This document shows, piece after piece, positions 16,309 to 24,681 of a stretch of 34,305 nucleotides of DNA (the stretch's first letter is position 1; the number at the start of each line of letters is the position of its first letter). The stretch comes from Tissierellia bacterium (GTDB lineage: Bacteria > Bacillota > Clostridia > Tissierellales > Peptoniphilaceae), in the NCBI GenBank assembly GCA_012728335.1, contig JAAYFG010000042.1, positions 1 through 34,305 of the forward strand, in the 5' to 3' direction. Both the position numbers and the translations under genes were made by a program. The notes under the pieces were generated by a model. That model saw only the letters and a list, made by a program, of their open reading frames with translations. It made no database searches and was not told the origin of the DNA.

Positions 16309-16352
16309 AAAAAAAGTTTGTATGTATAAGTTATCTCTTATTACATACAAAC
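16309..16352 (-). promoter_or_regulatory. hairpin with T run abutting the ABC operon SD: attenuator or operator
   Basis: Minus-strand reading: GTTTGTATGT-A-ATAAG, 6-nt loop AGATAA, CTTAT-ACATACAAAC, then TTTTTTT (16309-16315), directly followed by the ATPase SD AGGAGG. The stem is 15 bp with one bulged A. It could be (a) a terminator for the regulator-kinase transcript that works as an attenuator for the transporter, since no space remains for a promoter between it and the SD, or (b) a DNA operator: the TTTGTATG/CATACAAA half-sites flank weak -35/-10-like hexamers. Confidence 0.65.
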
Positions 16353-16408
16353 TATATCAAAGACTTCTTTCCTACATCTTTCTCAATTCTTACAATTTTG
16401 AAAGAACT

Positions 16409-17311
16409 CTATTTCAAAAGAAAAACTGAAAATACAGTTTCTCCACTTTCACTAGAACCAACTTTTATATATCCTCCCTGACTCTCAACTATTTCTCTGG
16501 AAAGATATAGTCCTATTCCTACTCCTTCAATATCTCTATTATATCTTCCACGCCAAAATCTTTGGAATATTTTAGAGTATTCACTTTTCTCTATTTTTAC
16601 TCCATCGTTTTTAATATTTATTCTGACAAATGTCTCATAAGGCAAATACTCTATTCTTATTTTGCTGTTTTCATCCCCATATTTTATTCCATTATCTATA
16701 ATATTTCCAACGGCTTCACTGGTCCATTTCATATCAAATACAGCATTTACATCGTCACTACTTAATATTTCTATGTCCATATTATAATTTTTAGCTTTTA
16801 AACTGTATTCTGATACAGTATTTTCAAGCAATTCCTTAATACTATTTCTAACAGGTTTTACTTCAATAATTCCCATTTCCAGTCTTGAAGTCATAATCAG
16901 CGATTGAATTAAGAAATTCAATTTTTCAGACTGTAGTTTTATCTGATTAACATATTCAAAACTTTCTTCTGAAATTCCGGTTTCTCCAAGAAGTTCTGTA
17001 TACATCATAATATTAGCAATTGGAGTTTTAGTCTGATGAGAAATATCTCCTACCAGTGATTTTATCCTATCACTATCTTTTTGTAATTTAGCTTTTTCAA
17101 GTTCGTTGGCATTGGCAATCCTCCAAACTTTAGTTTCTATTTGAGAAAGAGTAGTTTCATCATAATTGCTTTCACTGAAACTTCCTGAAATAGACTGATC
17201 TAATATTTCATTTATCGTATCTAGTTGTTTACGAAGTTTTCCTTCACGATAAAATCCATACAAAATGCTAAATATAGCTATTATTATTGTTATTATGGAA
17301 ATTGCATTCAT
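16409..17311 (-). CDS. sensor histidine kinase paired with the ABC transporter
   Basis: 300 residues from ATG 17311, which overlaps the regulator stop as ATGA; an ATG at 17326 is a less likely alternative. Only one membrane span (about 3-20) and no extracellular domain, then a coiled segment, the H-box GDISHQTKTPIANIM with His92, an N-box near 200 (EAVGNIIDNGIKYG) and a G-box GVGIGLYLSREIVE. The SHQTKTP form is typical of kinases next to BceAB-like transporters, where the transporter itself is the sensor. Inference: detection of a wall-active compound runs through the downstream permease. Confidence 0.88.
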   Translation of the reverse strand: MNAISIITIIIAIFSILYGFYREGKLRKQLDTINEILDQSISGSFSESNYDETTLSQIETKVWRIANANELEKAKLQKDSDRIKSLVGDISHQTKTPIANIMMYTELLGETGISEESFEYVNQIKLQSEKLNFLIQSLIMTSRLEMGIIEVKPVRNSIKELLENTVSEYSLKAKNYNMDIEILSSDDVNAVFDMKWTSEAVGNIIDNGIKYGDENSKIRIEYLPYETFVRINIKNDGVKIEKSEYSKIFQRFWRGRYNRDIEGVGIGLYLSREIVESQGGYIKVGSSESGETVFSVFLLK

Positions 17312-17988
17312 CTCTTCACCGCCCATGAGTAGCCTATGCCGAACACAGTCGTTATGTAAATTGGTTTAGATGGATTGTCTTCAATCTTACTTCTAAGCCT
17401 TCTCACAGTGACTGACAGAGCATTTTCATCAACATAGTCCGTGCCGTCTATCCAAATACTTTCAGAAAGTCTTTCTCTCGTGACAGTTCTTCCTATATTA
17501 TTAACCAATATGTATAATAATTTCTGCTCAGTTTTGCTAAGTTCGATATATTCACCTTTTTTCGTAAAAATCATCTTCTCAAAATCAAAGGTGAAATCGT
17601 CAATAGTATATACACTTTTCTCTGAATTAGCTTTTCTTCTAAGTATTGCATTCACCCTTGCCCTAAGCACTGCCAAACTAAAAGGTTTGCTTATGTAGTC
17701 ATCTCCACCGGCTTCTAGTCCTGAAACCATATCGATTTCAGTATCATTTGCAGTTAAAAAAATTATTGGTGTGTCTGAAGTCAGTCTAATATCTTTACAT
17801 AGCTCAATTCCACTTCCATCGGGTAAATTTATATCGAGTATTAGTAAATCAAAAGACTTCTCTTGTAAAATCTCTTTGGCAGACGAAATGTCATAACATT
17901 GATGAAATTCTCTATCAACATCTTTCAAAGTTAGTGCAATTCCATTGCTTAAGGATATATCGTCTTCTATTATTAAAATATTAATCAC
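17308..17988 (-). CDS. OmpR-family response regulator of the ABC transporter system
   Basis: 226 residues. Receiver with IIEDD (6-10), Asp52 in LLILDINLPDGSG, the Lys in GGDDYISKPF; winged-helix C-terminal domain with SKTEQKLLYILVNNIGR and VTVRRLRSKIEDNP. First gene of the regulator-kinase pair, divergent from the CNNM-type gene with about 135 nt between. Likely activates the ATPase/permease genes after the kinase; the inverted repeat at 16309-16352 is a candidate site. Confidence 0.93.
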   Translation of the reverse strand: MINILIIEDDISLSNGIALTLKDVDREFHQCYDISSAKEILQEKSFDLLILDINLPDGSGIELCKDIRLTSDTPIIFLTANDTEIDMVSGLEAGGDDYISKPFSLAVLRARVNAILRRKANSEKSVYTIDDFTFDFEKMIFTKKGEYIELSKTEQKLLYILVNNIGRTVTRERLSESIWIDGTDYVDENALSVTVRRLRSKIEDNPSKPIYITTVFGIGYSWAVKR

Positions 17989-18124
17989 TTTAATCTCTCC
18001 ATTTCATTATATGTATATTATATGTTAAATTTTGGTGAAATCGTATATATTTTATAGAATTATAATACATATATCAAAAAAAGTGATATACTTATTGTAT
18101 ATATTAATATAAGGAGTGACGAAT

Positions 18125-19399
18125 ATGTCATCTGACACAGTACCTCAGATACTTTTAATTTTATTGTTTTTGTTTTTATCAGGTCTTTTTACATTGATAA
18201 AGTTCTCTTTTGGGTCAATGAATGATATAAGGCTTGAAAATTTATGTGAGGAAAATGTTAAAAATATTGATTTAATCAAAAGATTAATGGAAAAACAGGA
18301 TAGATTAAATTCTTCTTTACTTATTGCAGACTATTTATCTAATAGTGCTGCTGCAGGAATTTCCATAATAATCGGATACAATTATGGTGGAACTATTGGA
18401 ATGGTAGTAGCTATACTCATTACTACTATACTTATTCTAATTTTTGGTGAAATTACACCTTATGCTCTAAGTATCCAATACTCTGAAAAAGTTATTACTA
18501 AACTGACTAAATTCTCAAATTTAATAATGGTTTTATTTACTCCTTTCCATAAATTAGTTCAACTTCTATCTTCTATTTTTGTAGTTGCCCTTGGAGGAAA
18601 GAAAAACTATAACGAACCTACTATTACAGAGGATGAATTAATCTCTGCTGTTAACTTAAGTCGTGAAGCAGGTTTGCTTGATGTTAATGAATTCGGGATT
18701 ATTGAAAATATCTTCAATTTTAAAGGTTCTTATGTGAGAGAAATAATGACTCCTCGTATGGACATAGTAGCAGTTGAAATCAATGATCCAATTGATGATA
18801 TTGCAAATGTATTTCCAGAGGAAGGCTATTCAAGGATTCCAGTTTACGAAGACGATTTGGATAATGTTTTGGGTATCCTTCACGCTAAGGATTTAATAGC
18901 TTTAATGACTACGACAAATAAGGATGATATTGATCTTAGAACTATTCTAAGACAACCATTTTTTACTTTCGAATACCAAAAAACACAAACTCTTTTTGCC
19001 GAGATGAGATTAAATAGAATATCTACTGCAATAGTTTTAGACGAATACGGTGGAACTGAGGGTTTAATTACTTTAGAAGATTTAATTGAAGAAATAGTCG
19101 GTGAAATAGAAGACGAATATGACGAAGAGGAAATTGACGATATAGTAGAAATTGAAAACGGCGAGTTCTCCGTAAATGGAATGGCTCGTATCAGTGATGT
19201 TAATGACGTTTTAGACTCTGATTTAGAATCTGATGAATTTGATACTATTGGTGGATTTGTTATCGGTCTTTTTGATAGATTCCCTAATCGTGGAGAATAC
19301 ATTATCTCTGATGGATATAAATTCACTATTACTGAAGCAGAAGATAAAAGAGTTGTAAGGATAAAAATTAAAGCTGTAGACGAAGATGAAATTGAATAA
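18125..19399 (+). CDS. CNNM/CorC-HlyC family membrane protein with CBS domains
   Basis: 424 residues. DUF21/CNNM membrane domain (about 5-175; spans near 7-28, 70-88, 91-110, 128-155), a CBS pair (about 205-325: VREIMTPRMDIVAVE ... YSRIPVYEDDLDNVLGILHAKDL ... ISTAIVLDEYGGTEGLITLEDLIEEIVGEI) and a C-terminal CorC_HlyC domain (about 335-415). Family members are linked to Mg2+ or other cation efflux. The ATG at 18125 has AAGGAG 8 nt upstream; the frame can be opened at GTG 18116 but that overlaps the SD. Single-gene unit ending at the terminator at 19416. Confidence 0.92.
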   Translation: MSSDTVPQILLILLFLFLSGLFTLIKFSFGSMNDIRLENLCEENVKNIDLIKRLMEKQDRLNSSLLIADYLSNSAAAGISIIIGYNYGGTIGMVVAILITTILILIFGEITPYALSIQYSEKVITKLTKFSNLIMVLFTPFHKLVQLLSSIFVVALGGKKNYNEPTITEDELISAVNLSREAGLLDVNEFGIIENIFNFKGSYVREIMTPRMDIVAVEINDPIDDIANVFPEEGYSRIPVYEDDLDNVLGILHAKDLIALMTTTNKDDIDLRTILRQPFFTFEYQKTQTLFAEMRLNRISTAIVLDEYGGTEGLITLEDLIEEIVGEIEDEYDEEEIDDIVEIENGEFSVNGMARISDVNDVLDSDLESDEFDTIGGFVIGLFDRFPNRGEYIISDGYKFTITEAEDKRVVRIKIKAVDEDEIE

Positions 19400-19415
19400 T
19401 GTGTATTATTAATTT

Positions 19416-19442
19416 AGGTGTGCTATTATGTGCACCTTTTTT
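19416..19442 (+). terminator. intrinsic terminator of the CNNM-type gene
   Basis: Stem AGGTGTGC (19416-19423) / GTGCACCT (19430-19437), with two G-T pairs, 6-nt loop, and TTTTTTT to 19442. Starts 16 nt after the stop. Confidence 0.75.
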
Positions 19443-19540
19443 GCATTCTCACACATTCATTACTACATTATATAGACTGTTTTATACAGGTATTTAGGGG
19501 TATATTCAAAATAAGAGATATACAGAAAGGAGTTTTCCAC

Positions 19541-20368
19541 ATGAATAGAAAAGTAATCAAAGTAGTAAAAGGTCAAAGGGCAATCGATGGTGAAGGTGTT
19601 CATTTAGTTAGAGTTTTAGGTCCAGATACTATTGACGATTTTGACCCATTTTTAATGTTAGACTCTTTCGATTCCACTAATCCTTCTGATTATACTAAAG
19701 GATTTCCTATGCATCCACATAGGGGAATAGAAACTGTAACTTACTTAGTTAAAGGAGAAATTGACCATAGAGATAGCTTAGGTAATAGAGGCAAAATCAC
19801 TGATGGTGAATCTCAATGGATGACTGCTGGAAGTGGTATTTTACATGAAGAAATGCCTCGTCCTTCTGAAAGAATGTTAGGATATCAACTATGGATTAAT
19901 CTTCCTAAAGTAGATAAAATGACTGAACCAAATTATTTTGATATAAATGATAGTGTATATGCTATCCACTCTGAAGATGACTTCACTGTTAAAGTACTTT
20001 CTGGAAAATATGACGATACTGTAGGTGCAGAAGTTAAATACATTCAAGCTACTATATATGATATTAACTTAAATCCTAATGTGGAACTAGAAATTCCGAC
20101 CAAATCTGGAGAAAATGTATTCGTATTCTTATTAGAAGGTGATGGAATCATTGACGGTATAAAATATGATGAAAAATCTGCTATTCTATTTGGAAATGGC
20201 GATAGCATAAAAATTAGTTCAACAGAAAATAAAAAACTAAACTTTGGTTTCTTCTCTGCACCTAGGCTAAATGAACGTGTTGCTTGGGGTGGCCCAATAG
20301 TTATGAATACAAGAGATGAACTAAATCAAGCTTTCCGTGATTTAGAAAATGGTACCTTTATAAAATAA
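19541..20368 (+). CDS. pirin family protein
   Basis: 275 residues, a double cupin. The iron ligands of the N-terminal cupin are present: His58 and His60 in MHPHRGIETVTY, His102 and Glu104 in GILHEEMP. The C-terminal cupin starts about residue 150 (VKYIQATIYDINL) and ends with FGFFSAPRLNERVAWGGPIVMNT. Pirins have been reported as quercetinase-like dioxygenases or as regulators; the role in anaerobes is unclear. ATG 19541 has AAAGGAG 8 nt upstream; the reading frame is open further upstream but without an SD. Single-gene unit closed by the terminator at 20397. Confidence 0.93.
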   Translation: MNRKVIKVVKGQRAIDGEGVHLVRVLGPDTIDDFDPFLMLDSFDSTNPSDYTKGFPMHPHRGIETVTYLVKGEIDHRDSLGNRGKITDGESQWMTAGSGILHEEMPRPSERMLGYQLWINLPKVDKMTEPNYFDINDSVYAIHSEDDFTVKVLSGKYDDTVGAEVKYIQATIYDINLNPNVELEIPTKSGENVFVFLLEGDGIIDGIKYDEKSAILFGNGDSIKISSTENKKLNFGFFSAPRLNERVAWGGPIVMNTRDELNQAFRDLENGTFIK

Positions 20369-20396
20369 CCGAGTAATATACTATTCACTCGTCCAT

Positions 20397-20436
20397 TCAA
20401 AAAGAGCACTTCTCATAGGGAGAGTGCTCTTTTCCT
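20397..20436. terminator. bidirectional intrinsic terminator between pirin and yfcC
   Basis: Perfect 10-bp stem AAAGAGCACT (20401-20410) / AGTGCTCTTT (20423-20432) with T runs on both strands. It serves the pirin gene (plus) and the YfcC-like gene ending at 20441 (minus). Confidence 0.85.
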
Positions 20437-20440
20437 TTTA

Positions 20441-21187
20441 TTATACTATTAACATTGCTGCAATTAGTATAAATAAATTTACTATTGAAATTACCATAAC
20501 TGGTTTCTTTACAAATTTTACCCATGTAACATATTCAACTCTAGCCATTCCAAGTCCACCCATAAGCGCACCTGAAGTTGGTGTGAATAGATTTATTAGT
20601 CCTGATCCTGCACAGAATATCATTATCATTATCTCTGGACTTAATCCAATTTTATGAGCAAGTCCTCCCATTACTGGGATTGATACTGTTGCTAAACCAG
20701 ATGTTGATGGAATAAGGAAAGAAAGTAATATGTACAGAATATAAGATCCTATTACAAAAAGTACTGTATTTGTTCCCATCAATGCTTTTGATGCCCTATC
20801 AAGTATTAGTGCATCAATATGAGTGTTTTGCATAAGTACAGATACAGAACGAGAAACTATTATTATTAGTACTACTGACAATATATCAGATGTCCCAGCA
20901 ACAAAGCTGTCTACTATTTCTTTTTCGCTCATTCCAGCAATTATACCAATTATAACTGCAAGTATGAAAAACCACATTGCAAGTTCTGCAAAATACCAAT
21001 TTCCAAAACTTTCTCCAAATAACATCTCAGGTAATCCACCGTCAAAGATGTGTATTCCAAGTTCATTCCATGGTACTAAAGATAAAATCATTATTATGAA
21101 AGCAAATGCAAATATAAAAAGTACTGCTTTATGCTTCCCTGTAAATTCCATATTTATACTTTCATGAGACGCGAATTCTTTTTCCAT
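20441..21187 (-). pseudogene. YfcC-family transporter, C-terminal part (beyond an in-frame TAA)
   Basis: The second half of a YfcC-type transporter: about six spans from KAVLFIFAFAFIIMILSLVPW onward, with SFLIPSTSGLATVSIPVMGGL and the closing INLFTPTSGALMGGLGMARV that mark the family. It is in frame with the N-terminal part; 27 codons (21188-21268) lie between the TAA and the first ATG (21187), and they read IYFVTKYAKTVQADKG, the expected cytoplasmic connection. No clear SD precedes 21187, so independent translation is unlikely. Confidence 0.85.
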
Positions 21188-21268
21188 ATTTTCTTGTTCT
21201 TGTAATGATAAAAGTGTTGAACCTTTATCTGCTTGAACTGTTTTAGCGTATTTCGTTACAAAGTAAAT

Positions 21269-21895
21269 TTAAATAGCTAATGTTGTGAACCAAAGTATAA
21301 CTCCCATTGGAAGTATTATTGCTTGATTTGAATCAATACCAGTTGCTTTTAACGAGTCAACTGCAATGCTAACTGCAAATGGATTTACGGTTGAACCTAA
21401 AACCCCTGACCCAGCACCTAAACATATTGTTCCAACTGCCACTACTGAATCAAATCCTGCTGCAACCATTGCCGCAGTTACTATTCCATAAAATGCTACA
21501 GCTTCTTCAAGCATTCCAAATGTGGTACCACCTATTGAAAAGAGAATCATAAGGGTTACTATTAAACCCATTTCTTTTCCCTTGCTGTTTTTTACCAGTT
21601 TTTGTATGCCAGCATCAAGTGTTCCAGTAGCCGCTACCAGCCCTAGAAAGCCACCTAAGACCAATACGAATATAGATATGTCTATTGCATCCACAAATCC
21701 TTGATAAGGCGCCATAATCAATGTAGGAGCTTTTCCTCCAACTACTTCTGATACTGGATGGTCATATTCTTTCGGTGTTACTGGATCGAATGTCATACCG
21801 TCCAAAAACTGAGATATAATAAATATTATTATTAATATTATGAACAAAATACTAAAAGAAGTCAGGGAACTTCTTTTTTTCTTTTCTTTTGCCAC
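21269..21895 (-). pseudogene. YfcC-family (arginine/ornithine antiporter-like) transporter, N-terminal part, cut by an in-frame TAA
   Basis: Starts at GTG 21895 with AAGGAG 8-9 nt upstream, 13 nt after carbamate kinase. First span about 13-30, external loop with FDPVTPKEYDHPVSE, then spans with IFVLVLGGFLGLVAATG, SIGGTTFGMLEEAVAFY and GAGSGVLGSTVNPFAVSIA. Translation stops at TAA 21269-21271 after WFTTLAI, in the middle of a span, while the same frame resumes at once with family sequence. Joined, the frame is about 484 codons, the normal family length. The location beside arcC points to arginine/ornithine exchange in the arginine deiminase pathway; other YfcC members may carry different substrates. 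Confidence 0.85.
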
Positions 21896-21908
21896 TTCTT
21901 CACACTCC

Positions 21909-22847
21909 TTATTTTCTTATAAGGGTTCCTGTACCTCCATTTAAAGCTTCTCCTGCTTTTTCTAGAGAAGTGATTACGGCTTTGACGCCTACTTTTCCAT
22001 TTCTCACAAATTCTAAACAAGCTTCCACTTTAGGTAACATGCTTCCCTTAGCAAATTGATTTTCATCAATATACTGTTCAGCTTCTTCAATTGTCATTTC
22101 GTCTAACGCTTTTTGATCTGGAGTGTTGAAATTGATATATACTTTTTCAACAGCAGTCAATATAACCAATAAATCTGCTTCTGAATCAATAGCAAGTTTT
22201 GCACTAGATCTATCCTTGTCAATTACAGCTGGAACACCTTTAAGTCCATTTTCTGTCTTTACAACGGGGATTCCGCCTCCACCTACTGTTATTACTAAAT
22301 TATCGTTGGCTGCCAATTGTTTTACTGCATTTATTTCTACTATTTCCTTTGGAACAGGTGACGCCACTACCCTTCTATATCCTCTACCTGAATCTTCAAC
22401 AAAAGTATATCCACTTTCATTTTGAATTCTATCTGCTTCTTCTTTTGAATAAAACGATCCTATAGGTTTCGTTGGATTTTTAAATGCACTATCATTCTCA
22501 TCAACTACTACTTGAGTTACAAGAGTCACACAGTTTTTATCTAATCCTTGTCTTCTCAATTCGCATCCTATGGACTGTTGCAAATGGTAGCCAATATATC
22601 CTTGACTCATTGCTCCACATTCTGGAAAAGGCATCGCTGGAGTATTCACTTCACCTTGTGAAGCATATTCCATTGCAAGGTTTATCATTCCAACTTGAGG
22701 TCCATTTCCATGACCTATTAGAATTTCATAGCCGTCTTTAGCCAGATCTACTATTGCTTTCGCAGTATTCTTAACTAACTCTAGTTGTTCTTCTGGGCTA
22801 TTTCCTAGTGCGTTACCGCCTAATGCTATTACTATTCTCTTGTTCAT
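21909..22847 (-). CDS. arcC: carbamate kinase
   Basis: 312 residues. Transfers the phosphate of carbamoyl phosphate to ADP, yielding ATP, CO2 and ammonia: the energy step of arginine deiminase fermentation. Amino-acid-kinase fold: [14 protein letters not shown] at the N-terminus, [17 protein letters not shown] (around 45-61), [22 protein letters not shown] and the C-terminal [14 protein letters not shown] and GTGTLI. All look intact. The start overlaps the stop of the small upstream ORF (ATGA). Arginine deiminase and ornithine carbamoyltransferase genes are not in the window. Confidence 0.96.
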   Translation of the reverse strand: MNKRIVIALGGNALGNSPEEQLELVKNTAKAIVDLAKDGYEILIGHGNGPQVGMINLAMEYASQGEVNTPAMPFPECGAMSQGYIGYHLQQSIGCELRRQGLDKNCVTLVTQVVVDENDSAFKNPTKPIGSFYSKEEADRIQNESGYTFVEDSGRGYRRVVASPVPKEIVEINAVKQLAANDNLVITVGGGGIPVVKTENGLKGVPAVIDKDRSSAKLAIDSEADLLVILTAVEKVYINFNTPDQKALDEMTIEEAEQYIDENQFAKGSMLPKVEACLEFVRNGKVGVKAVITSLEKAGEALNGGTGTLIRK

Positions 22848-23017
22848 ATGATTTCACCTTCACATTGATAAATCCCTTTACTCAATGTACCTTTCTTAGT
22901 ATTTTTCTTCGTATTATTTTTCTTAAGTAATTCTCTTCCTTTTTCCCAGGCATTATCAGATTCATATTCCGAAACCAATATGTCGGTGAATGTCTTTCTT
23001 GCAAACTCTGCTTTCAA
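22844..23017 (-). CDS. 57-residue small protein ahead of arcC, unknown
   Basis: TTG start at 23017 with a strong SD GGAGGA (23025-23030) at 7-nt spacing, and a stop that overlaps the arcC ATG (ATGA), so translation of arcC is probably coupled to it. The product starts [20 protein letters not shown], continues with [18 protein letters not shown], is Lys-rich in the middle, and ends [10 protein letters not shown]. No membrane span or signal peptide. I do not recognise it; it could be a real small protein, a translated leader controlling arcC, or a remnant of a lost gene. A TAG lies in frame just upstream, so it does not extend further. Confidence 0.6.
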   Translation of the reverse strand: MKAEFARKTFTDILVSEYESDNAWEKGRELLKKNNTKKNTKKGTLSKGIYQCEGEII

Positions 23018-23072
23018 CTACACATCCTCCTTTGAAAATACCTCTATTAAATTAAATATTGAAGATAGCTAC

Positions 23073-23122
23073 ATAATACCACTACGAAGTGATACTTATA
23101 CCTATTCATTAACTCTAGTCAA
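23073..23122 (-). promoter_or_regulatory. promoter of the small ORF-arcC-yfcC operon with operator-like inverted repeat
   Basis: Minus strand: -35 TTGACT (23117-23122), 16-nt spacer, -10 TATAAG (23095-23100), each one mismatch from consensus. Next to the -10, at the expected transcription start, is an imperfect inverted repeat TATCACT-tcgt-AGTGGTA (23077-23094), which could be an operator or a 5' mRNA hairpin. It does not look like a classical ArgR box. The rest of the gap up to the terminator at 23341 is AT-rich and shows nothing else I can support. Confidence 0.55.
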
Positions 23123-23340
23123 TTGTTCTTATAGTAAATAAAGTAAATGGATTTTGGTATTTCAATAATTATACTATATTTTGACATTTCTATACACTAA
23201 ATTATTGCTAAATATTAAAGTTTTATAGAATGAATTAAAATAATCGACTATAAATATGATTTTGCAACATATTCCATAGGTAATTTTAACACAAATTATT
23301 CAGCTGTGCCATATTTCTTTTGAAATTATATAGTTGCCCA

Positions 23341-23368
23341 CAAAAAAAGAAGCTATAAATAGCTTCTA
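23341..23368 (-). terminator. intrinsic terminator of the cobalamin operon
   Basis: Stem GAAGCTA (23349-23355) / TAGCTTC (23360-23366), 4-nt loop, followed on the minus strand by seven T (23342-23348). The stem reaches the stop codon of the last gene. Confidence 0.85.
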
Positions 23369-23953
23369 TCTATTAATATGATTAACATACAGTATTTTAT
23401 TGTGTTCTCCCAATGTAACTGCTGAAAGACTGGCATTTGTAATATCAAATTTTCCATAGATGGATATATCTTCCAATACATATGCGAGCATAAGTCTAAT
23501 GAATCCACCATGTGTCACTAATAATACAGTTGAGTCCCTATAGTTTTCCTTTAGATACTCGATTACGCCTTCTACTCTTTCAAGTGCATCGGAGTATGAT
23601 TCACCATTTGGAAGTCTCACATTGAAAATATCTTCCATCCAATTATTCATTATTTCAGGAAATGCATCTTGTGATTCTTCAAAAGTAAGTCCTTTAATAA
23701 GTCCAGAGTTTACTTCATGAATATCATTATATATCTTATGTGGTGCATCCAAGTATTTAGAAACTTCTTCATACGTTTGAAGCGTTCTAATATAAGGACT
23801 TACCAATACTTCATCTATATTCATTTCGCTTAAGTACTTAGAATTATCTCTCACTTGTTTTCTACCAAGTTCAGTTAAATCACAATCATCTCTTGGGAAT
23901 ACCTTTAATACATTATCTACTGATTCCCCATGTCTCATCATTATAATATCCAA
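23366..23953 (-). CDS. cobC: alpha-ribazole phosphatase-type histidine phosphatase
   Basis: Branch-1 histidine phosphatase: phosphohistidine motif MMRHGES near the N-terminus, SPYIRTLQTYEEV, the acid-base Glu region HEVNSGLIKGLTFEE, and VTHGGFIRLML with the second histidine. Its place as last gene of the cobalamin operon, right after cobS, makes removal of the 5'-phosphate of alpha-ribazole phosphate (or of adenosylcobalamin-5'-phosphate) the likely job. The start is uncertain: TTG 23953 has GGGGG at 7-nt spacing and is preferred; GTG 23974 is an alternative. Either way it begins inside the end of cobS. Confidence 0.85.
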   Translation of the reverse strand: MDIIMMRHGESVDNVLKVFPRDDCDLTELGRKQVRDNSKYLSEMNIDEVLVSPYIRTLQTYEEVSKYLDAPHKIYNDIHEVNSGLIKGLTFEESQDAFPEIMNNWMEDIFNVRLPNGESYSDALERVEGVIEYLKENYRDSTVLLVTHGGFIRLMLAYVLEDISIYGKFDITNASLSAVTLGEHNKILYVNHINR

Positions 23954-24681
23954 TTTATTATCCCCCAAAAACACAATAGATTAAATACTTCTGACAACTC
24001 AACTGTCGCTCCATATATATCTCCACTTACTCCACCTATTTTCTTATAGGATAGATGTGCAAGGTATTCTACAAATAATAAATTCACTACTAATGGCAAA
24101 ATATACAATGAATTATACAGTATAGTAATAACACTATACACTATAAACCCGAGAATTACAAAATTTGTGGAATGTCCACTCTTTATCATTTCCCCCATTC
24201 CGCCACTTACAACATTTTCTTTTCTAAGTATCATAGAAGTGACAGCCATCCTTGAAAACATACCACTTAATGCGATTATAGCAAGTGTGTCTACAGTTAT
24301 TGATTTGTACAATACGTATTTAGCCAAAACCAATAATACTATGGACAATACCCCGAAGCTACCAACTCTTGAATCGTGCATAATTTCTATAATCTGTTCT
24401 CGGTCTTTGTTGGAAAAAAAACCATCACACATATCACTTAATCCATCAATGTGCAGCCCACCTGTCAATACAATGTTTATTATCACACCAACTAAAGCCG
24501 CAATCTCAATGCTAAATCGCCCTAAAATGCTAACGGTAATTCCTACAATTCCACCGAGTACTAATCCCACCAGCGGAAAAAATAGTACTGCACTCTTTAG
24601 GTTTTCTTTATTGAAATCTACAGCTATCGGTATCGGTATTCTACTTAAAAATTGAAATGCTACTATCAATCCATTTATCAT
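23941..24681 (-). CDS. cobS: adenosylcobinamide-GDP ribazoletransferase
   Basis: Membrane enzyme that joins adenosylcobinamide-GDP to alpha-ribazole (phosphate), closing the lower nucleotide loop. 246 residues with FQFLSRIPIP at the N-terminus, the metal/diphosphate motif GGLHIDGLSDMCDGFFS, then HDSRVGSFGVLSIV, and several hydrophobic spans (for example residues 27-47, 54-72, 108-150, 175-200). The start overlaps the cobU stop as ATGA. Confidence 0.95.
   Translation of the reverse strand: MINGLIVAFQFLSRIPIPIAVDFNKENLKSAVLFFPLVGLVLGGIVGITVSILGRFSIEIAALVGVIINIVLTGGLHIDGLSDMCDGFFSNKDREQIIEIMHDSRVGSFGVLSIVLLVLAKYVLYKSITVDTLAIIALSGMFSRMAVTSMILRKENVVSGGMGEMIKSGHSTNFVILGFIVYSVITILYNSLYILPLVVNLLFVEYLAHLSYKKIGGVSGDIYGATVELSEVFNLLCFWGIINWIL

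Noticed and set aside
19418-19540. Upstream extension of the pirin reading frame to 19418
   Set aside because: It covers the terminator of the previous gene and lacks an SD, while ATG 19541 has AAAGGAG and gives the normal pirin N-terminus.
23123-23340. Plus-strand TTGACA (23181-23186) as a promoter
   Set aside because: No acceptable -10 at 16-18 nt and no plus-strand gene downstream.
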